Shown here: positions 34,061 to 44,001 of the stretch, in pieces
Layout: each line of letters opens with the position of its first letter
Numbering within the stretch: position 1 is the first letter of the stretch
Source of the DNA: Odontocerum albicorne
Taxonomy: Eukaryota; Arthropoda; Insecta; Trichoptera; Odontoceridae
Reading direction: 5' to 3'
Assembly (NCBI GenBank): GCA_949825065.1
Contig: OX463844.1
Span: 27,561,056 to 27,625,055, forward strand
Length of the DNA: 64,000 nt
Position numbers and translations under genes: made by a program
Notes under the pieces: generated by a model
What the model was told of the DNA's origin: nothing
The model's input: the letters and a program-made list of their open reading frames with translations, nothing else
The model's database searches: none

Positions 34061-34139
34061 ATTAAAGAAACAAGTGACGTTGAATGATTCCAATATCGCT
34101 AGCAAAAGCACCATCTGTATTCTTAAATTCAGATGTAAA

Positions 34140-34245
34140 ATTATCTAAGAGTAAAATCATCCCGAAACTGAATTCACCAGGAATTGAACCTGGGGGCCCG
34201 CTTACTTAGCATGAAGCTAACCGTTAGGCCATGGCCTCCGACAAA
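34140..34245 (-). repeat. SINE-B copy
   Basis: The reverse complement reads GTCGGAGGCCATGGCCTAAC, GGTTAGCTTCATGCTAAGTA, then GGTTCAATTCCTGGTGAATT and TTTTACTCTTAGA. It is the partner of 3884-3990 and shares both tRNA-like boxes and body. Confidence 0.75.
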
Positions 34246-34284
34246 ATTGATCAATTAACTTTTTTGATCAACTAACGAGTACAT

Positions 34285-34660
34285 ACATACGAGTACCATC
34301 ACGCCATTTTAACATTGGGGTAGGTAGAGAAAAAAGATCGCCAAAATTTCCTTTCTTTGACATCATTTTATACAACTCCTTCAGTTTCCCATACTGCTTA
34401 CTTTTCCTTCTTTTAAAACTTAATTTATTTTGTCCACCCATTTTCTTGCGCTAACACGACTTCTACTTATGTTTGCATTACAAATTTTTGTAGTCAGTAT
34501 TTCGTTTCCAAAACATCCATACCACCTCAACGTGCTCTTTTTCACCCTTATTAACACATCAGTTTGTAGCTTGCATTCATCCTTAATAACTACATTTCTT
34601 ATTCTGTCATAAATCGATACACCACTTTTTCTTCTCAGTGTACGCATTTTGATCGAGTTT
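34285..34660 (-). pseudogene. LINE ORF2 C-terminal fragment
   Basis: The minus strand from 34647 reads MRTLRRKSGVSIYDRIRNVV, IKDECKLQTDVLIRVKKSTL and RWYGCFGNEI. These match the M-LRRM-GVSR-DRIRNE and LRW-GHVERM region of LINE ORF2. It continues to the CGTGATGGT end at 34300. Between CATACATA and CCATCACGCC this copy carries an extra CGAGTA (see findings). Confidence 0.75.
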
Positions 34661-35190
34661 TTTTAAATATAATCCACTCTAGCACAAAACATTTTTAAGG
34701 TCTTATAATATGATTATCCTCTTTTTTTAGTACGTGTATATTAGCCTTAATCATTTGAATGTTTTTGCTAGTGGTGATACTATATTTAGCCATTTTAAAT
34801 TATGGGATAGCTATTGCAGGTATTCGAAGATGAGCATTTTACGTATTTGTTACAACTTATGTCAATCTCATAAAATTCAAGATGGACTCTTTTCCTGCGA
34901 TTCATGCAGGATGTTTAAGTTCTCCTGTATCAAAAATATATTCCTTGACATTTTCATGATAACATGAAGAGGATTTAATCAATTAAGCTATGTACTTCGT
35001 TCTGATTTATATGTAAACCCATAAATGAAATAACTTTCCTCACGATGTAATACCACAAAATGTACGAGTATGCGTTTTTATTACAAAATCAGTTGAAATT
35101 AATAAAAAAACGAATAATAAGAAACATCAACAATTACTTCGCTCGCTCTGTAAAATGCATATGGAATCAAGCAAAAAAATTCAATCAGTT
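34661..35190. other. AT-rich DNA, nothing recognised
   Basis: ORFs at 34734-34967 and 35060-35320 have no domain or conserved motif. TACGAGTA at 35063-35070. Confidence 0.35.
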
Positions 35191-35194
35191 TTGT

Positions 35195-35521
35195 GCTACC
35201 GATTCAACGAGTCAGACGTGCCGTGGCACGTCAAGTCAGTCAAAGGTTATTCATATACCCGTACCAAGCGAACATAAGGGTCATGAGATCAGGCAGACCG
35301 CATGCCTGACGTCACTTTGATTAATATTAGGAGCACATAACGAGTGACTGCTATATCTGTTGTCAGTCAGTGCACGCTTATCGCGGGGGTTGGACGGTGT
35401 TTTACAAACATTACTGTTAGAGCAGAGCTACTGGCCTCTACAGTAACCGGTCGCGATCTCCTAGTTTTCATGTGCGCCTGATATCAATTGTGATAAGCGC
35501 TCTTCGACGTGCATACCAGGT
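35195..35521 (+). promoter_or_regulatory. CpG-rich patch, candidate promoter and untranslated first exon
   Basis: About 20 CpG dinucleotides fall within some 325 bp, in sharp contrast to the flanks. It holds TCAGTCAGTGCACGC and ACTGCTATATCTGTTGTCAG initiator-like runs and ends GTGCATACCAG|GTAAAATAA, a good splice donor. No ORF of note follows. The next + strand gene is the desaturase exon at 50192, which begins with a 5' UTR acceptor and so needs an upstream untranslated exon. The link is inference; the patch could equally be a decayed mobile element. Confidence 0.3.
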
Positions 35522-35970
35522 AAAATAATAAAAATAAATAAACATATTTATTTATTATTGATTCATCAATAAATATATTTTTGAACATTTTAATGAATTC
35601 ATTCGACTATAAAATATTTAATGTATTTTTCTTTTCATTTTACTAAATCTGTACTACAACATAATATGAACAACAATGTAAATGAAATAAAAAAAGTTCT
35701 TCAACATTTTTTCAGGATTTATCTTGATTTATAAATTATTTTAAAGTGCTGCTAGTAAATTTTAATTATTCCGTTTCAATACAATGTATATTATTTATCA
35801 AAAGTGTATGTTCATTTGGTACGTATTAATTTATTCATTTATTATTTTTCTGGCCGAGGATAAATTCTAAATGCGTTTTACAATTTATATTGTATAGACA
35901 TAAATCATCTGAGTTGGGTGGGTTTTGAATAAATTTATTTTATTCGTACGACTGTATGAATTCTATAAAG
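35522..35970. other. AT-rich DNA, nothing recognised
   Basis: Dominated by A/T-rich low-complexity stretches with no ORF or repeat signature. Confidence 0.4.
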
Positions 35971-35974
35971 TAGT

Positions 35975-36235
35975 ATTATACATACATACCATCACGCCAT
36001 TCTGCGGTCAGGGTAGGCAAATAAGACAAAATGTAAGACTTTCAAATCTCGACACACACCCTCCGCCTTTTTGATATTCATACACCTTCTCATACAACTC
36101 CTCCGATTTATCTGACTTTCTACATTTCTTTTTTTTTTCAAAATATAATTCACTTGGTCCAACCATATTGTCCTTGGTTTCCTTGATAGGGAGGTATTAC
36201 ACCTCTTCTCACATTTACACAAAGTATATATTTGT
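35975..36235 (-). pseudogene. LINE ORF2 C-terminal end
   Basis: The minus strand reads SRKPRTIWLDQVNYILKKKR, then SCMRRCMNIKKAEGVCRDLK and AYPDRRMA. This is the RGRPR-TWLDQV...MRRCM--EEA-VCRDR...SAYP ending of the LINE group seen repeatedly here. The + strand edge is CATACATACCATCACGCC. Confidence 0.8.
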
Positions 36236-36271
36236 TTTGTTAGTCTTAAAATTAATTTTCTTTAATTTGTG

Positions 36272-36316
36272 AGGCCGTCAAAAATCTGAATATTAATTTC
36301 AGATTTTTGACGGCCT
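36272..36316. repeat. Perfect 19-bp hairpin
   Basis: Arms 36272-36290 (AGGCCGTCAAAAATCTGAA) and 36298-36316 are exact reverse complements around a 7-base loop. Confidence 0.95.
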
Positions 36317-36319
36317 TTC

Positions 36320-36855
36320 AATTTTGTATTATTGATTTTCACATTTAAATTTGTATCCATTGCGTTGAGCTCCTTAGAATTTATTTGCTTTTGTCATTTT
36401 TAGTTATTAGAAAATATCAACTTCTCTTAGAGAGTTTCTAATGTACTAGTTCACAATTATATTTTAGCGATTTTTTTCATTTATTTTGAATTGAAAACAA
36501 AAATAATTTGCAAAACAACTCCATTATGAAACATAAATGTTAAATTCGGTTGTTTCCTTTATATATTTATATTAAATTCAATTAGACCTTTCTTTAGTGT
36601 CTTCTAAACTCGTTTTTTAAACATAATATTACAAGATTTAAAAATAAAGTACACCTTGTTAAATTTCATCTTGTTCTCCATTTTCTCCTGATCTTCTGTC
36701 CAGTTCTATCTAATCCTTAAGGCTTATTTCCATAACAGGTAACTACATAATAATTTAATGTACAAATAAATTTATTCGTAAAATTTTATTTCTTGGGCAT
36801 CTCGAAATAGCGTAGAACGAGAAAGAAACAATAAGACAACAGCAATAAGATAACC
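36320..36855. other. AT-rich DNA, nothing recognised
   Basis: No ORF with a domain and no repeat boundary seen. Confidence 0.35.
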
Positions 36856-36859
36856 CTAA

Positions 36860-37075
36860 GGCAAATAATATGAGAACACTCATTACTAACGTGTCTGTCT
36901 CCCTCCGTGTAAAATAAGCATTATAATTTGACGATGTCATTCGAAATTTTGACAACGAGAGCTTACTATGATTGCGCTTCTTGATCATGTTCTATGTACG
37001 AGTATATTCCTAACTACAATCAACTCATTACTCACTGGTTGAGAACACTCAAATTCGGGCAAATACTCATTTGAA
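36860..37075 (+). repeat. Unclassified interspersed repeat (copy 1)
   Basis: It shares ATGAGAACACTCATTAC, TGATTGCGCTTCTTG, CATGTTCTATGT and CTCACTGGTTGAGAACACTC with 55175-55440, in the same order and orientation. TACGAGTA at 36997-37004 is absent from the aligned position of the other copy. Confidence 0.6.
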
Positions 37076-37079
37076 AAAA

Positions 37080-37985
37080 CAGTCACAATTTGAAAACATG
37101 TATAAATTAGAAAAATTAATTATGTACTTAGACACAAAATATATTATATTATGACGAAGATCGCATTATTATAGAACAAATAATGAATTCTGAACGAGTC
37201 TTCCGATATTTTTATATATTTTATTCAAGTGAAACTAAAAACGGGACGAATAAGTGTCACTTTATATTTGATTATTTTATTTTTTATTTTACTATTGTTC
37301 ACAATTTTTTAACATATTTTTATATGTTACTCATAACAAAAATATAAGAGTCAAATGTATGAAAAAATAGCGACGAATATATAAATGCCCTTGATTTATA
37401 TCAAAAGAATAAATAACAGTTAATTGACAATAAAATATTCAAGTTATGGGACGAGATCGAGTGAGATTAAATAACACTGAAAAATAAGATATTTGAAAAC
37501 AAAATATCAGTTTAATTAAATATCGTATTTTTAAATAATGATTTAATATATAGCACTAGTTTTTTTAATTTGCTTGTCAATAGTGGTTTTTAATTTGCTT
37601 GTCAACCATTCCGGATTCAATTAAAAAAACTACCATTTAAATTACCTGTCAAGCAGTTTAAATTGTTTAAGACCTAAAGTAATTAATCTTTCCATTTAGC
37701 GAAAAATCACATGCATACATGTTTTTTATGGTGACGTAGGCACACTATTAACAGATTTACAACCATTTTACTAATAACAGAATTAAAAACTAATTGCAAC
37801 ATGAAAGTCAATAAACAACGAATACACATAATCGCAACGAGTAAATAAATATGTGTTCGAAGCATTGTATCAAATGGTCGACCAATATTAATTTATTATT
37901 CACCTCTTAGTTTTTTCTGCTCAAGTTTATTTCGAGGGCATGGATATTATTGTAATTGAAATTTAGTTGTTAAATTAATACCATT
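37080..37985. other. AT-rich DNA with a short duplication
   Basis: AATTTGCTTGTCAA occurs twice about 27 bp apart near 37568 and 37595. Nothing else is recognised. Confidence 0.35.
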
Positions 37986-37989
37986 AGTT

Positions 37990-38240
37990 GCATTCTAGGT
38001 GCTTCTTCTCGAGGTGCCGTCTCCTATCGGAAGGTGGTCACCATCGTGGCAATCCATGTCCTATTTACTGCAGCTCGGAACAACTCAATACTCGTAAAAC
38101 TGCGCCCAAACCATTCACGCAAGTTCTTAAGCCAAAAAATGCAACGTCTTTCCCTGCTTCGAGTGTCATTTATTTTCTCTGGATAATCCAGCTGTGTTAT
38201 AGTGAATCTTGTACCTCTCATTATTTGATCGTGTTACTAC
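37990..38240 (-). pseudogene. LINE ORF2 C-terminal end
   Basis: The minus strand reads QLDYPEKINDTRSRERRC, then NLREWFGRSFTSIELFRAAV and an NRTWIATMVTTFR-type end, followed by GAGAAGAAGC near 38003. It matches the V-REW-GMS--ELFRAA--R--WR-MVA-LR ending of many LINEs. The TACGAG(TA) between SF and SIE looks like an in-frame 6-bp insertion. Confidence 0.7.
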
Positions 38241-38244
38241 AATT

Positions 38245-39100
38245 TGCGAGCCTTCACAATGTTAAACGCTTTTCGGTCCTTATACACACGAGCAAGCACT
38301 TTCACATTTATAACACGATTTGTCCAGAGGATACGTTGTTATATTCCCGTCTCAAAAGCCTTGATATTTAGTGATGTTTCCTGGTACAGTTTCATTCCAT
38401 AGAGGTGAGTTGAGAAGATGTAGCAGCGAATCATACACATTCTCAAATCCAAGTCTAGTCCTTGTTTATAGCAAGAGGCTCAATTTTAATCAAAACACTT
38501 GATGCACGAGTATATATCCTTGCCATTATTTCCAGATAAACATCCCATCTTTCGTTTATTCACGTTACTAAACATTTATATATATGTTATTCACACGTTG
38601 TACAGGTCCACTGTTAATTATTAGATTTAATCAGGGTATAGAGTTTCTATTACTACATACTAATAATTTAGTTTTTTAAAATTCATATAGGTTATTAATA
38701 TTATTTATTATTTCTATCATTATTAAGCTGTACATAAGTAGTTTGTATAAAATCAAATAATATTATTTCCAACGGAACATAATAAGACTATATCAAATAT
38801 GTAACTAAATCGTTGTTGGATATACATCAGTAACGTCTTCTTTATAACTCCTAGATATATCATAATGTTTGTTATGGTCATTACAGTGATGTTAGAAATT
38901 GAAATTAACAACTTGTTTACTGAATTTAAAAATAATAGATTCTTCATAACTCTCATTTTATTTTAATGATGATCTCCGACAAGTTTCACAAGATAACGAA
39001 ATAAAGTGAAGAGTTTTAAAGACTTTGTTTTAAAGATCCCAATGTGAAGAATTTTAAAATTCCCAATACCATATACAAGTATTTAATTTTTTTGTGAAGA
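38245..39100. other. AT-rich DNA, possible LINE continuation on minus strand
   Basis: 38245-38400 may continue the LINE upstream (minus strand), but no motif is legible. The rest shows nothing. Confidence 0.3.
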
Positions 39101-39117
39101 ATAGATATGACCAAAGT

Positions 39118-39262
39118 CATAGGTATCCTTATACCCTCGAATACTAGGCGGAAAAAAATACCTGTGTCACTCGAGGGGAGTAGCACAGCGCGGAGTTCGA
39201 ACCGACGGCCTTCCGCACGGAAGTCCAGTACGTTACCGCGCGGCCATACACCTCACACAATG
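39118..39262 (-). repeat. SINE-C (tRNA-derived), single copy
   Basis: The reverse complement reads ATGGCCGCGCGGTAACGTAC, TGGACTTCCGTGCGGAAGG, then CGTCGGTTCGAACTCCGCG (B box), followed by a GTGACACAGGTATTTTTTTC body. It is strongly GC-rich compared with its flanks, suggesting a young insertion. It has tRNA-like boxes but a body beyond 75 bp, so it is a SINE and not a tRNA gene. Confidence 0.6.
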
Positions 39263-39339
39263 ATATGTATGCTGTGTATGGGACCATGCAACTGCCAATC
39301 CTAACGACATACTTGTAGTTATGCGAATATCGCCGTATC

Positions 39340-40150
39340 TTCCCGACCCATGTGACTATATCATCTATGTTCCAAGTCAGTTCGATGTTAGAGTTTCTGA
39401 CCTTATCTTTAAGAGATTTTCCAGCGATAATTCATAAGATTCTCACTTCAGTGGATCAAAGAAGGATCTTTGTTCCAGTTGTGTTTGCTCTGGTTTCAAC
39501 ACTTTAAATCATGTTCGTCTTGACAAAAGTCATAAGTTCGCACTTTGCTTTCGATGTACATGTGTCTATTCTTACATGTCAATCCATTTGACAACAAGAT
39601 ATTGCGGATGCATTATTGTAGCTGGAGATGTCGATTCCTAACTATTATTTAAATTGCATCATTTGTTCAACATGTTTGTTATCGGTGACTAGTTGGCACC
39701 TCCTAAGCTGTTTGGATATTGTTAAACTCTTAGTTTTGGTATTTAGATGCTCATATTATATTTTTTAGCAGTTTGGTGGAACTTATATAACACTCTTTGC
39801 TACTGTGGTAACGTCATATGCAAAGGATATGATGCTTATGGTTTTATTACCCATCTTGTAACTGATCTCTGTGAATGCAACCTTTTTCAATAATCCTGTC
39901 CATTATCTTATTAAATAATAAAAGGCTTAAGCGGTCATCTTGCCTATTTCCACTCATCGCTGGTATTTCTTTGCATAGCTCATAATCAACTTTGATTTTC
40001 GATTTGCAAACGCGATTTTATCGTATTCATTTGGTATGTCCTTTATCTGTGCCATTATGAAGATAACATTGATGGTTGACTGGTTCTGTCTGAATTGCGG
40101 CAGCTCTCTATGTACGATGATCTATTCAAGTTTAGTTTTAAGGATACTTA
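39340..40150 (-). pseudogene. Decayed LINE reverse transcriptase, same family as 30925
   Basis: The minus strand from about 40150 reads ILKTKLE, then FRQNQSTINVIFIMAQIKDI and EYDKIAFA (compare FRRNRSTTDAVFIIRQIKEK in the 31.7-kb copy). It continues through frame-broken QDDRLSLLLFNKIMDRIIEK-like, SIISFAYDV-like (the position of the YADD site), KFHQTAKKYNMSI-like and HMYIESKVRTYDFCQDE-like pieces. The order equals RT domains 3 to 9. Many stops; inactive. Confidence 0.65.
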
Positions 40151-40159
40151 TGAAGAGTT

Positions 40160-41235
40160 TGAACATAGCAAAAAGCAACGAAATACCTTTGTTAATTTTA
40201 TGATTGGTCTTTTGCCCCTTCTTGACAATAGGGTTACAATCACATGTATTCTTTAAATTCTACCAACAACTCTCAGTTTATCAACGAAATTGATTAAAAC
40301 TCCCAGAGAAATTTCTTTTCAGCATTCTACGAGTATTGCAGTGAACTTTGTCCATGCAATCTATATTCATCTAAGGCACTGATCTCCATTTTAAATTGTT
40401 TTTTTCAATCTGTGTCGTTGCGGGCTCAATTCAATGTTTATATTTCCACAATATAACCTGTTTCCCTAATTGATTAATGGTGTTATTAGTAATGTGCTAT
40501 TAAGAATTCTAGGTATTTTTTCAACTCCCAGTCTTCTTATTACGTCACTCTTTCAAACAAAACAATTGAGAATAAAATTAACCTCTGCATCCTCTATCTA
40601 TACTCTATAGATTTAGAGAGCTCGTAGTAATAAATTGTAATTCTGCATTTTTGTTTTCTGTACACTTCACTAAGCCATTTGTATACCTATCCGCTAAATT
40701 AAAATAATTTTATTTAAGTAAAATAACATGACTGCTAAATTACGAATGAAAAATATCAACAAGTTTTTTTTTTCTAGGAAACCATTTATATCCAAGGTGT
40801 TTATAGGTAACACAAAAGTTATTAACATACGTGGCATTTAAAATCGTCATTTTATCATCCATTCTTGATAATATTTTTTGTTTTTTTTTTAATCTCCTTT
40901 TAATATATTGTATGGACTCAATAAGTATAAAACTAACAGAGACCAAAATCATACCGAAACAAAACAGAATGGTTTAATTTTTTTTAGTTTTGATATCAGT
41001 ATTTTCACAAAAAGTACGTACTTCATTATGTTACTGCACAATAATGCAAGCAGTTATCCTTGATCCTGAAATTTATAGCTTACCAGTAACAATGTGGCAT
41101 TTATTACTTATTAACATAAAACTGGCGCGTGATTTTACATTTACAAAACATTCGCACCAGGTCTAACGAAAAAAATCTCAGATATAATCTAAGAAGACAC
41201 GTTTACAATTAGTTTAATGGAGATCGCATCAAATG
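40160..41235. other. AT-rich DNA, little recognised
   Basis: 40160-40420 may be the 5' part of the same minus-strand LINE. 40740-40952 ORF (minus) has no domain. TACGAGTA at 40328-40335. Confidence 0.35.
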
Positions 41236-41239
41236 ATAG

Positions 41240-42150
41240 CATCAAATTTCTTGGTGTCTGTCTTGATAGCAAGCTCTCCTTCGATAGACATATTGGTTAT
41301 ACGGTTTCTATATTCTAAGAGAATAGAAATTAATACATCCATGTCTTCCAACAAGGAAAATTTAAACTTCTTTTAATTAATGTATTGTGTTGCGTCTGTT
41401 TGGGTTATCAAAACTATATTTATTCTGGTTTACCCAGTTAGAAATGTTCTATACTCCAATCTGTTTTCAATGCAGCTGCTAGGCTGATATATCGTCGTTG
41501 TTAAGGAAAAAGTCATTAATTACCATATTTGCTCAAAATTTCCATTTCATTATTTGAATCAAAACCACAAATCTCTATCATTCTAAAAGTAAAAAACGGC
41601 ATTATTTAGGCCAATAGCGAAGTTAGGCCACTAAAAAAATCATTAACTGTAAAAATGTATTGTTTGTTTGTATGGAAAAGTCATTATATTACTTGATGAG
41701 CTCCATAAAGTCTAAATACAATTAATGACTTATCCTTAACAACGACGATATGATAGTTATAAATATTGCCATATAAGTCCGCTTCTAAAAGTCTACACCG
41801 GCTTAAGTATTGCGAACGGATGGATTTCAAACTTTGTATATTTGTATTCAAGTCTCTGATGAGGTGCCCTAGTCTCCATTGTATCTTTCGAATATGTGTC
41901 TGAGGGACGTTCCTTCGGAGAGAAGTGGAACTTTAAGATTGATTTCTTCTTCATATAATAAATTGGTTATTCCAAATCAATCCAATATGGTGGGGTATTA
42001 TGATAGAACTTTTGCCGTTGCTGGTCCTGTGGCGTGGAATAATCTGCCTCCTAGTATCAGAGATAGGGGGGGGGGGCAGCTTTAGGAAACACTTAAAGAC
42101 AATCCCTTTTGGAAGGTCTTATCAAAATTGATGAATGGATTCAAATAATG
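41240..42150 (+). pseudogene. LINE ORF2 C-terminal part interrupted by a MITE
   Basis: It reads SIKFLGVCLDSKLSFDRHIG (41240), then FNAAARLIY up to 41488, then after a MITE ends at 41750 it resumes HISPLLKSLHRLKYCERMDF and KLCIFVFKSLM. It continues with LRDVPSERSGTLRL, SSYNKLVIP and YYDRTFAVAGPVAWNNLPPS, then IRDR and a G-run at about 42067-42077. The family is that of 5520-6100. 5'-truncated with stops. Confidence 0.8.
41490..41750. mobile_element. TIR element (261 bp) inserted in a LINE
   Basis: Terminal inverted repeats TATCGTCGTTGTTAAGGAAA and, from the right end, TATCGTCGTTGTTAAGGATA extend through AGTCATTAATT. TGATA occurs on both sides (41485-41489 and 41751-41755), consistent with a 5-bp target duplication. 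LINE coding continues on both sides. There is no coding inside; the superfamily is not assigned. Confidence 0.75.
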
Positions 42151-42152
42151 AG

Positions 42153-42194
42153 AACTCTCCTCAAGGGTGAAAGTTAGCACCCTTGAGGAGAGTT
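42153..42194. repeat. Perfect 17-bp hairpin
   Basis: Arms 42153-42169 (AACTCTCCTCAAGGGTG) and 42178-42194 are exact reverse complements with an 8-base loop, just past the LINE fragment. Confidence 0.95.
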
Positions 42195-42199
42195 TGTTA

Positions 42200-42815
42200 A
42201 ACAATGAATAAAAAGAAAACTTAACATGCGTTTTATTTTTAAAGTTATTATTTACACTACATTCTCGAGTATAGTATGATTTAAATTTCATCTACATTCT
42301 TGAATTAGTATTTTGAATTTTCGAACTTATTCGAAAACATTTTTTTCTGGTTTACAAACAGGATATCAAGAGTGATCGATGCATAGTTTTTTTTTCTAAA
42401 TGCTCTCAATGGAATTACAAACTGGTTTAGTCCGCGTAAATAATATTTCAAGCATTACATTGAACTGTCGGAAAATGGTTATGTTGCAAACAAATATGTA
42501 AAAATTAGAAAACAAATTACATATGTGTTATACAAATTGAAGCTCAGTATTGTCAACGTTTTATTATCATAATCATCAGAACATTTATTTGAAGGTTTCT
42601 TCGCCGTTTTTTTCCTCTTATGTCGAAGCATGCTTTTTGCTGTCACACATATCTTCTTTGTTGAATTTGGTCTTCTTCTTGAGAGTTTGTTTCTATCACT
42701 GGAATACTACTGTGTGACTTCTTTAGACAACTTCCTTTAAGTAAGTGTTTCTTGACTATCCCAACATATCTTGTCTAACGTTTTGCTTATTTACTTAATT
42801 TCTAAGTTTTTTTTA
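42200..42815. other. AT-rich DNA, nothing recognised
   Basis: No domain-bearing ORF or repeat ends were seen. Confidence 0.35.
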
Positions 42816-42817
42816 TA

Positions 42818-43025
42818 ATCTCTGTGACCTGGTTCGTAAGATGGTCTTCCGAACCAAGGGTTGTGGGTTCGACTGTCGCTGGTACCCAGATTAAAAAAAT
42901 GGTACATTTCTTGTTTTCACTTATGGCTTCTTTAACACCTTTCTAGTTAGTTGAATGAGATTGGCACATAACAATAAGCCCACCAGGTTGCACTGTATAC
43001 ACCTGAAATATTATACAATTATATA
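42818..43025 (+). repeat. SINE-A copy, well preserved
   Basis: Head AATCTCTGTGACCTGGTTCG with A box, B box GTGGGTTCGACTGTCGC, body TATGGCTTCTTTAACACCTT, then TAGTTAGTTGAATGAGATTG and tail CAATAAGCCCACCAGGTTGC. A useful reference copy for the family. Confidence 0.85.
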
Positions 43026-43149
43026 TATTAAACTTTTGTTGCATACAGTACGACTTTTTTGACATGTTTTCCAACCATGTAGAAATATAATACGCATGAA
43101 CGCTTTTCGCTTTACCTTATTTCGCTTTACCTTATACCATATATGCATA

Positions 43150-43460
43150 AAAATATAACTTTATAAAAATTGGAAGGTCTCAGCAAAATTTATAAGTATA
43201 TATGAACACTACACGTACACTACACTCTTCCTAAAGGTTCTGTGACCTGGAATTGTCGGCCTCTTAGTATTAGATATATGAGTGGCGTATGCAACTTTAG
43301 GTCGTACTCTAAGAAAATAATTTTAGGGAGTCTTATCAAAATGTGTGATCTTATATGAACACTATACATCACAGTACACTGAACTTAAAGCTAAATATGT
43401 CACGATCACATATCAGAAGATCTACAAAATTTTCTTTGTAAAAATATGTACTGTCTAAAC
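43150..43460 (+). pseudogene. LINE ORF2 C-terminal end and 3' UTR
   Basis: It reads SVTWNCRPLSIRYMSGVCNF, then KIILGSLIKMCDLI, then the 3' block CATATCAGAAGATCTACAAA shared with 5640 (minus) and 63320 (plus). Same family as 5520-6100. Confidence 0.65.
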
Positions 43461-43469
43461 GACGATATA

Positions 43470-44000
43470 TAAATTACCCTTTTATTTATATTATTTTAGC
43501 TGGTGTTATTATTACTATTTTTATTATAAGTATCAATAATCGAAATTGAACTTTTTAATGAATAGTAAGTGTTCAGCCATCAGGTCACGAATGGATAGAT
43601 TAACTAAATTGATGAACTGAAAATAGTCTTAACATACTCATCAATACTTGCGACATGAATGACGAATACTCGCATATGGTAATTAATACCATTGTACACA
43701 AATATGCGAGGTTAAAAGGGAAAGTTGGAATAGTATCACTTCAATCACGTTGTGAGTTCACCCTACGTTCTATTGTTTAAATTAACTTTCTTCGCTTAAT
43801 TATTCATTCTTCAAAATACTTTAATAATTGAATTTTAAATCACCTCTGAAATAACCGAAACAAATATTTTCCACAGATTTCTTCAATTTTTCTTTAATAA
43901 CATATTAAGAAATAGTAATGTAAGAATGTTGGTTCAATCAAGAATTTATGTATCGATTCCTTAATCAAGTCTCAAAAAATAATCATAATTTATATTTAGT
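43470..44000. other. AT-rich DNA, nothing recognised
   Basis: No ORF with a domain; no repeat ends seen. Confidence 0.35.
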
Positions 44001-44001
44001 A

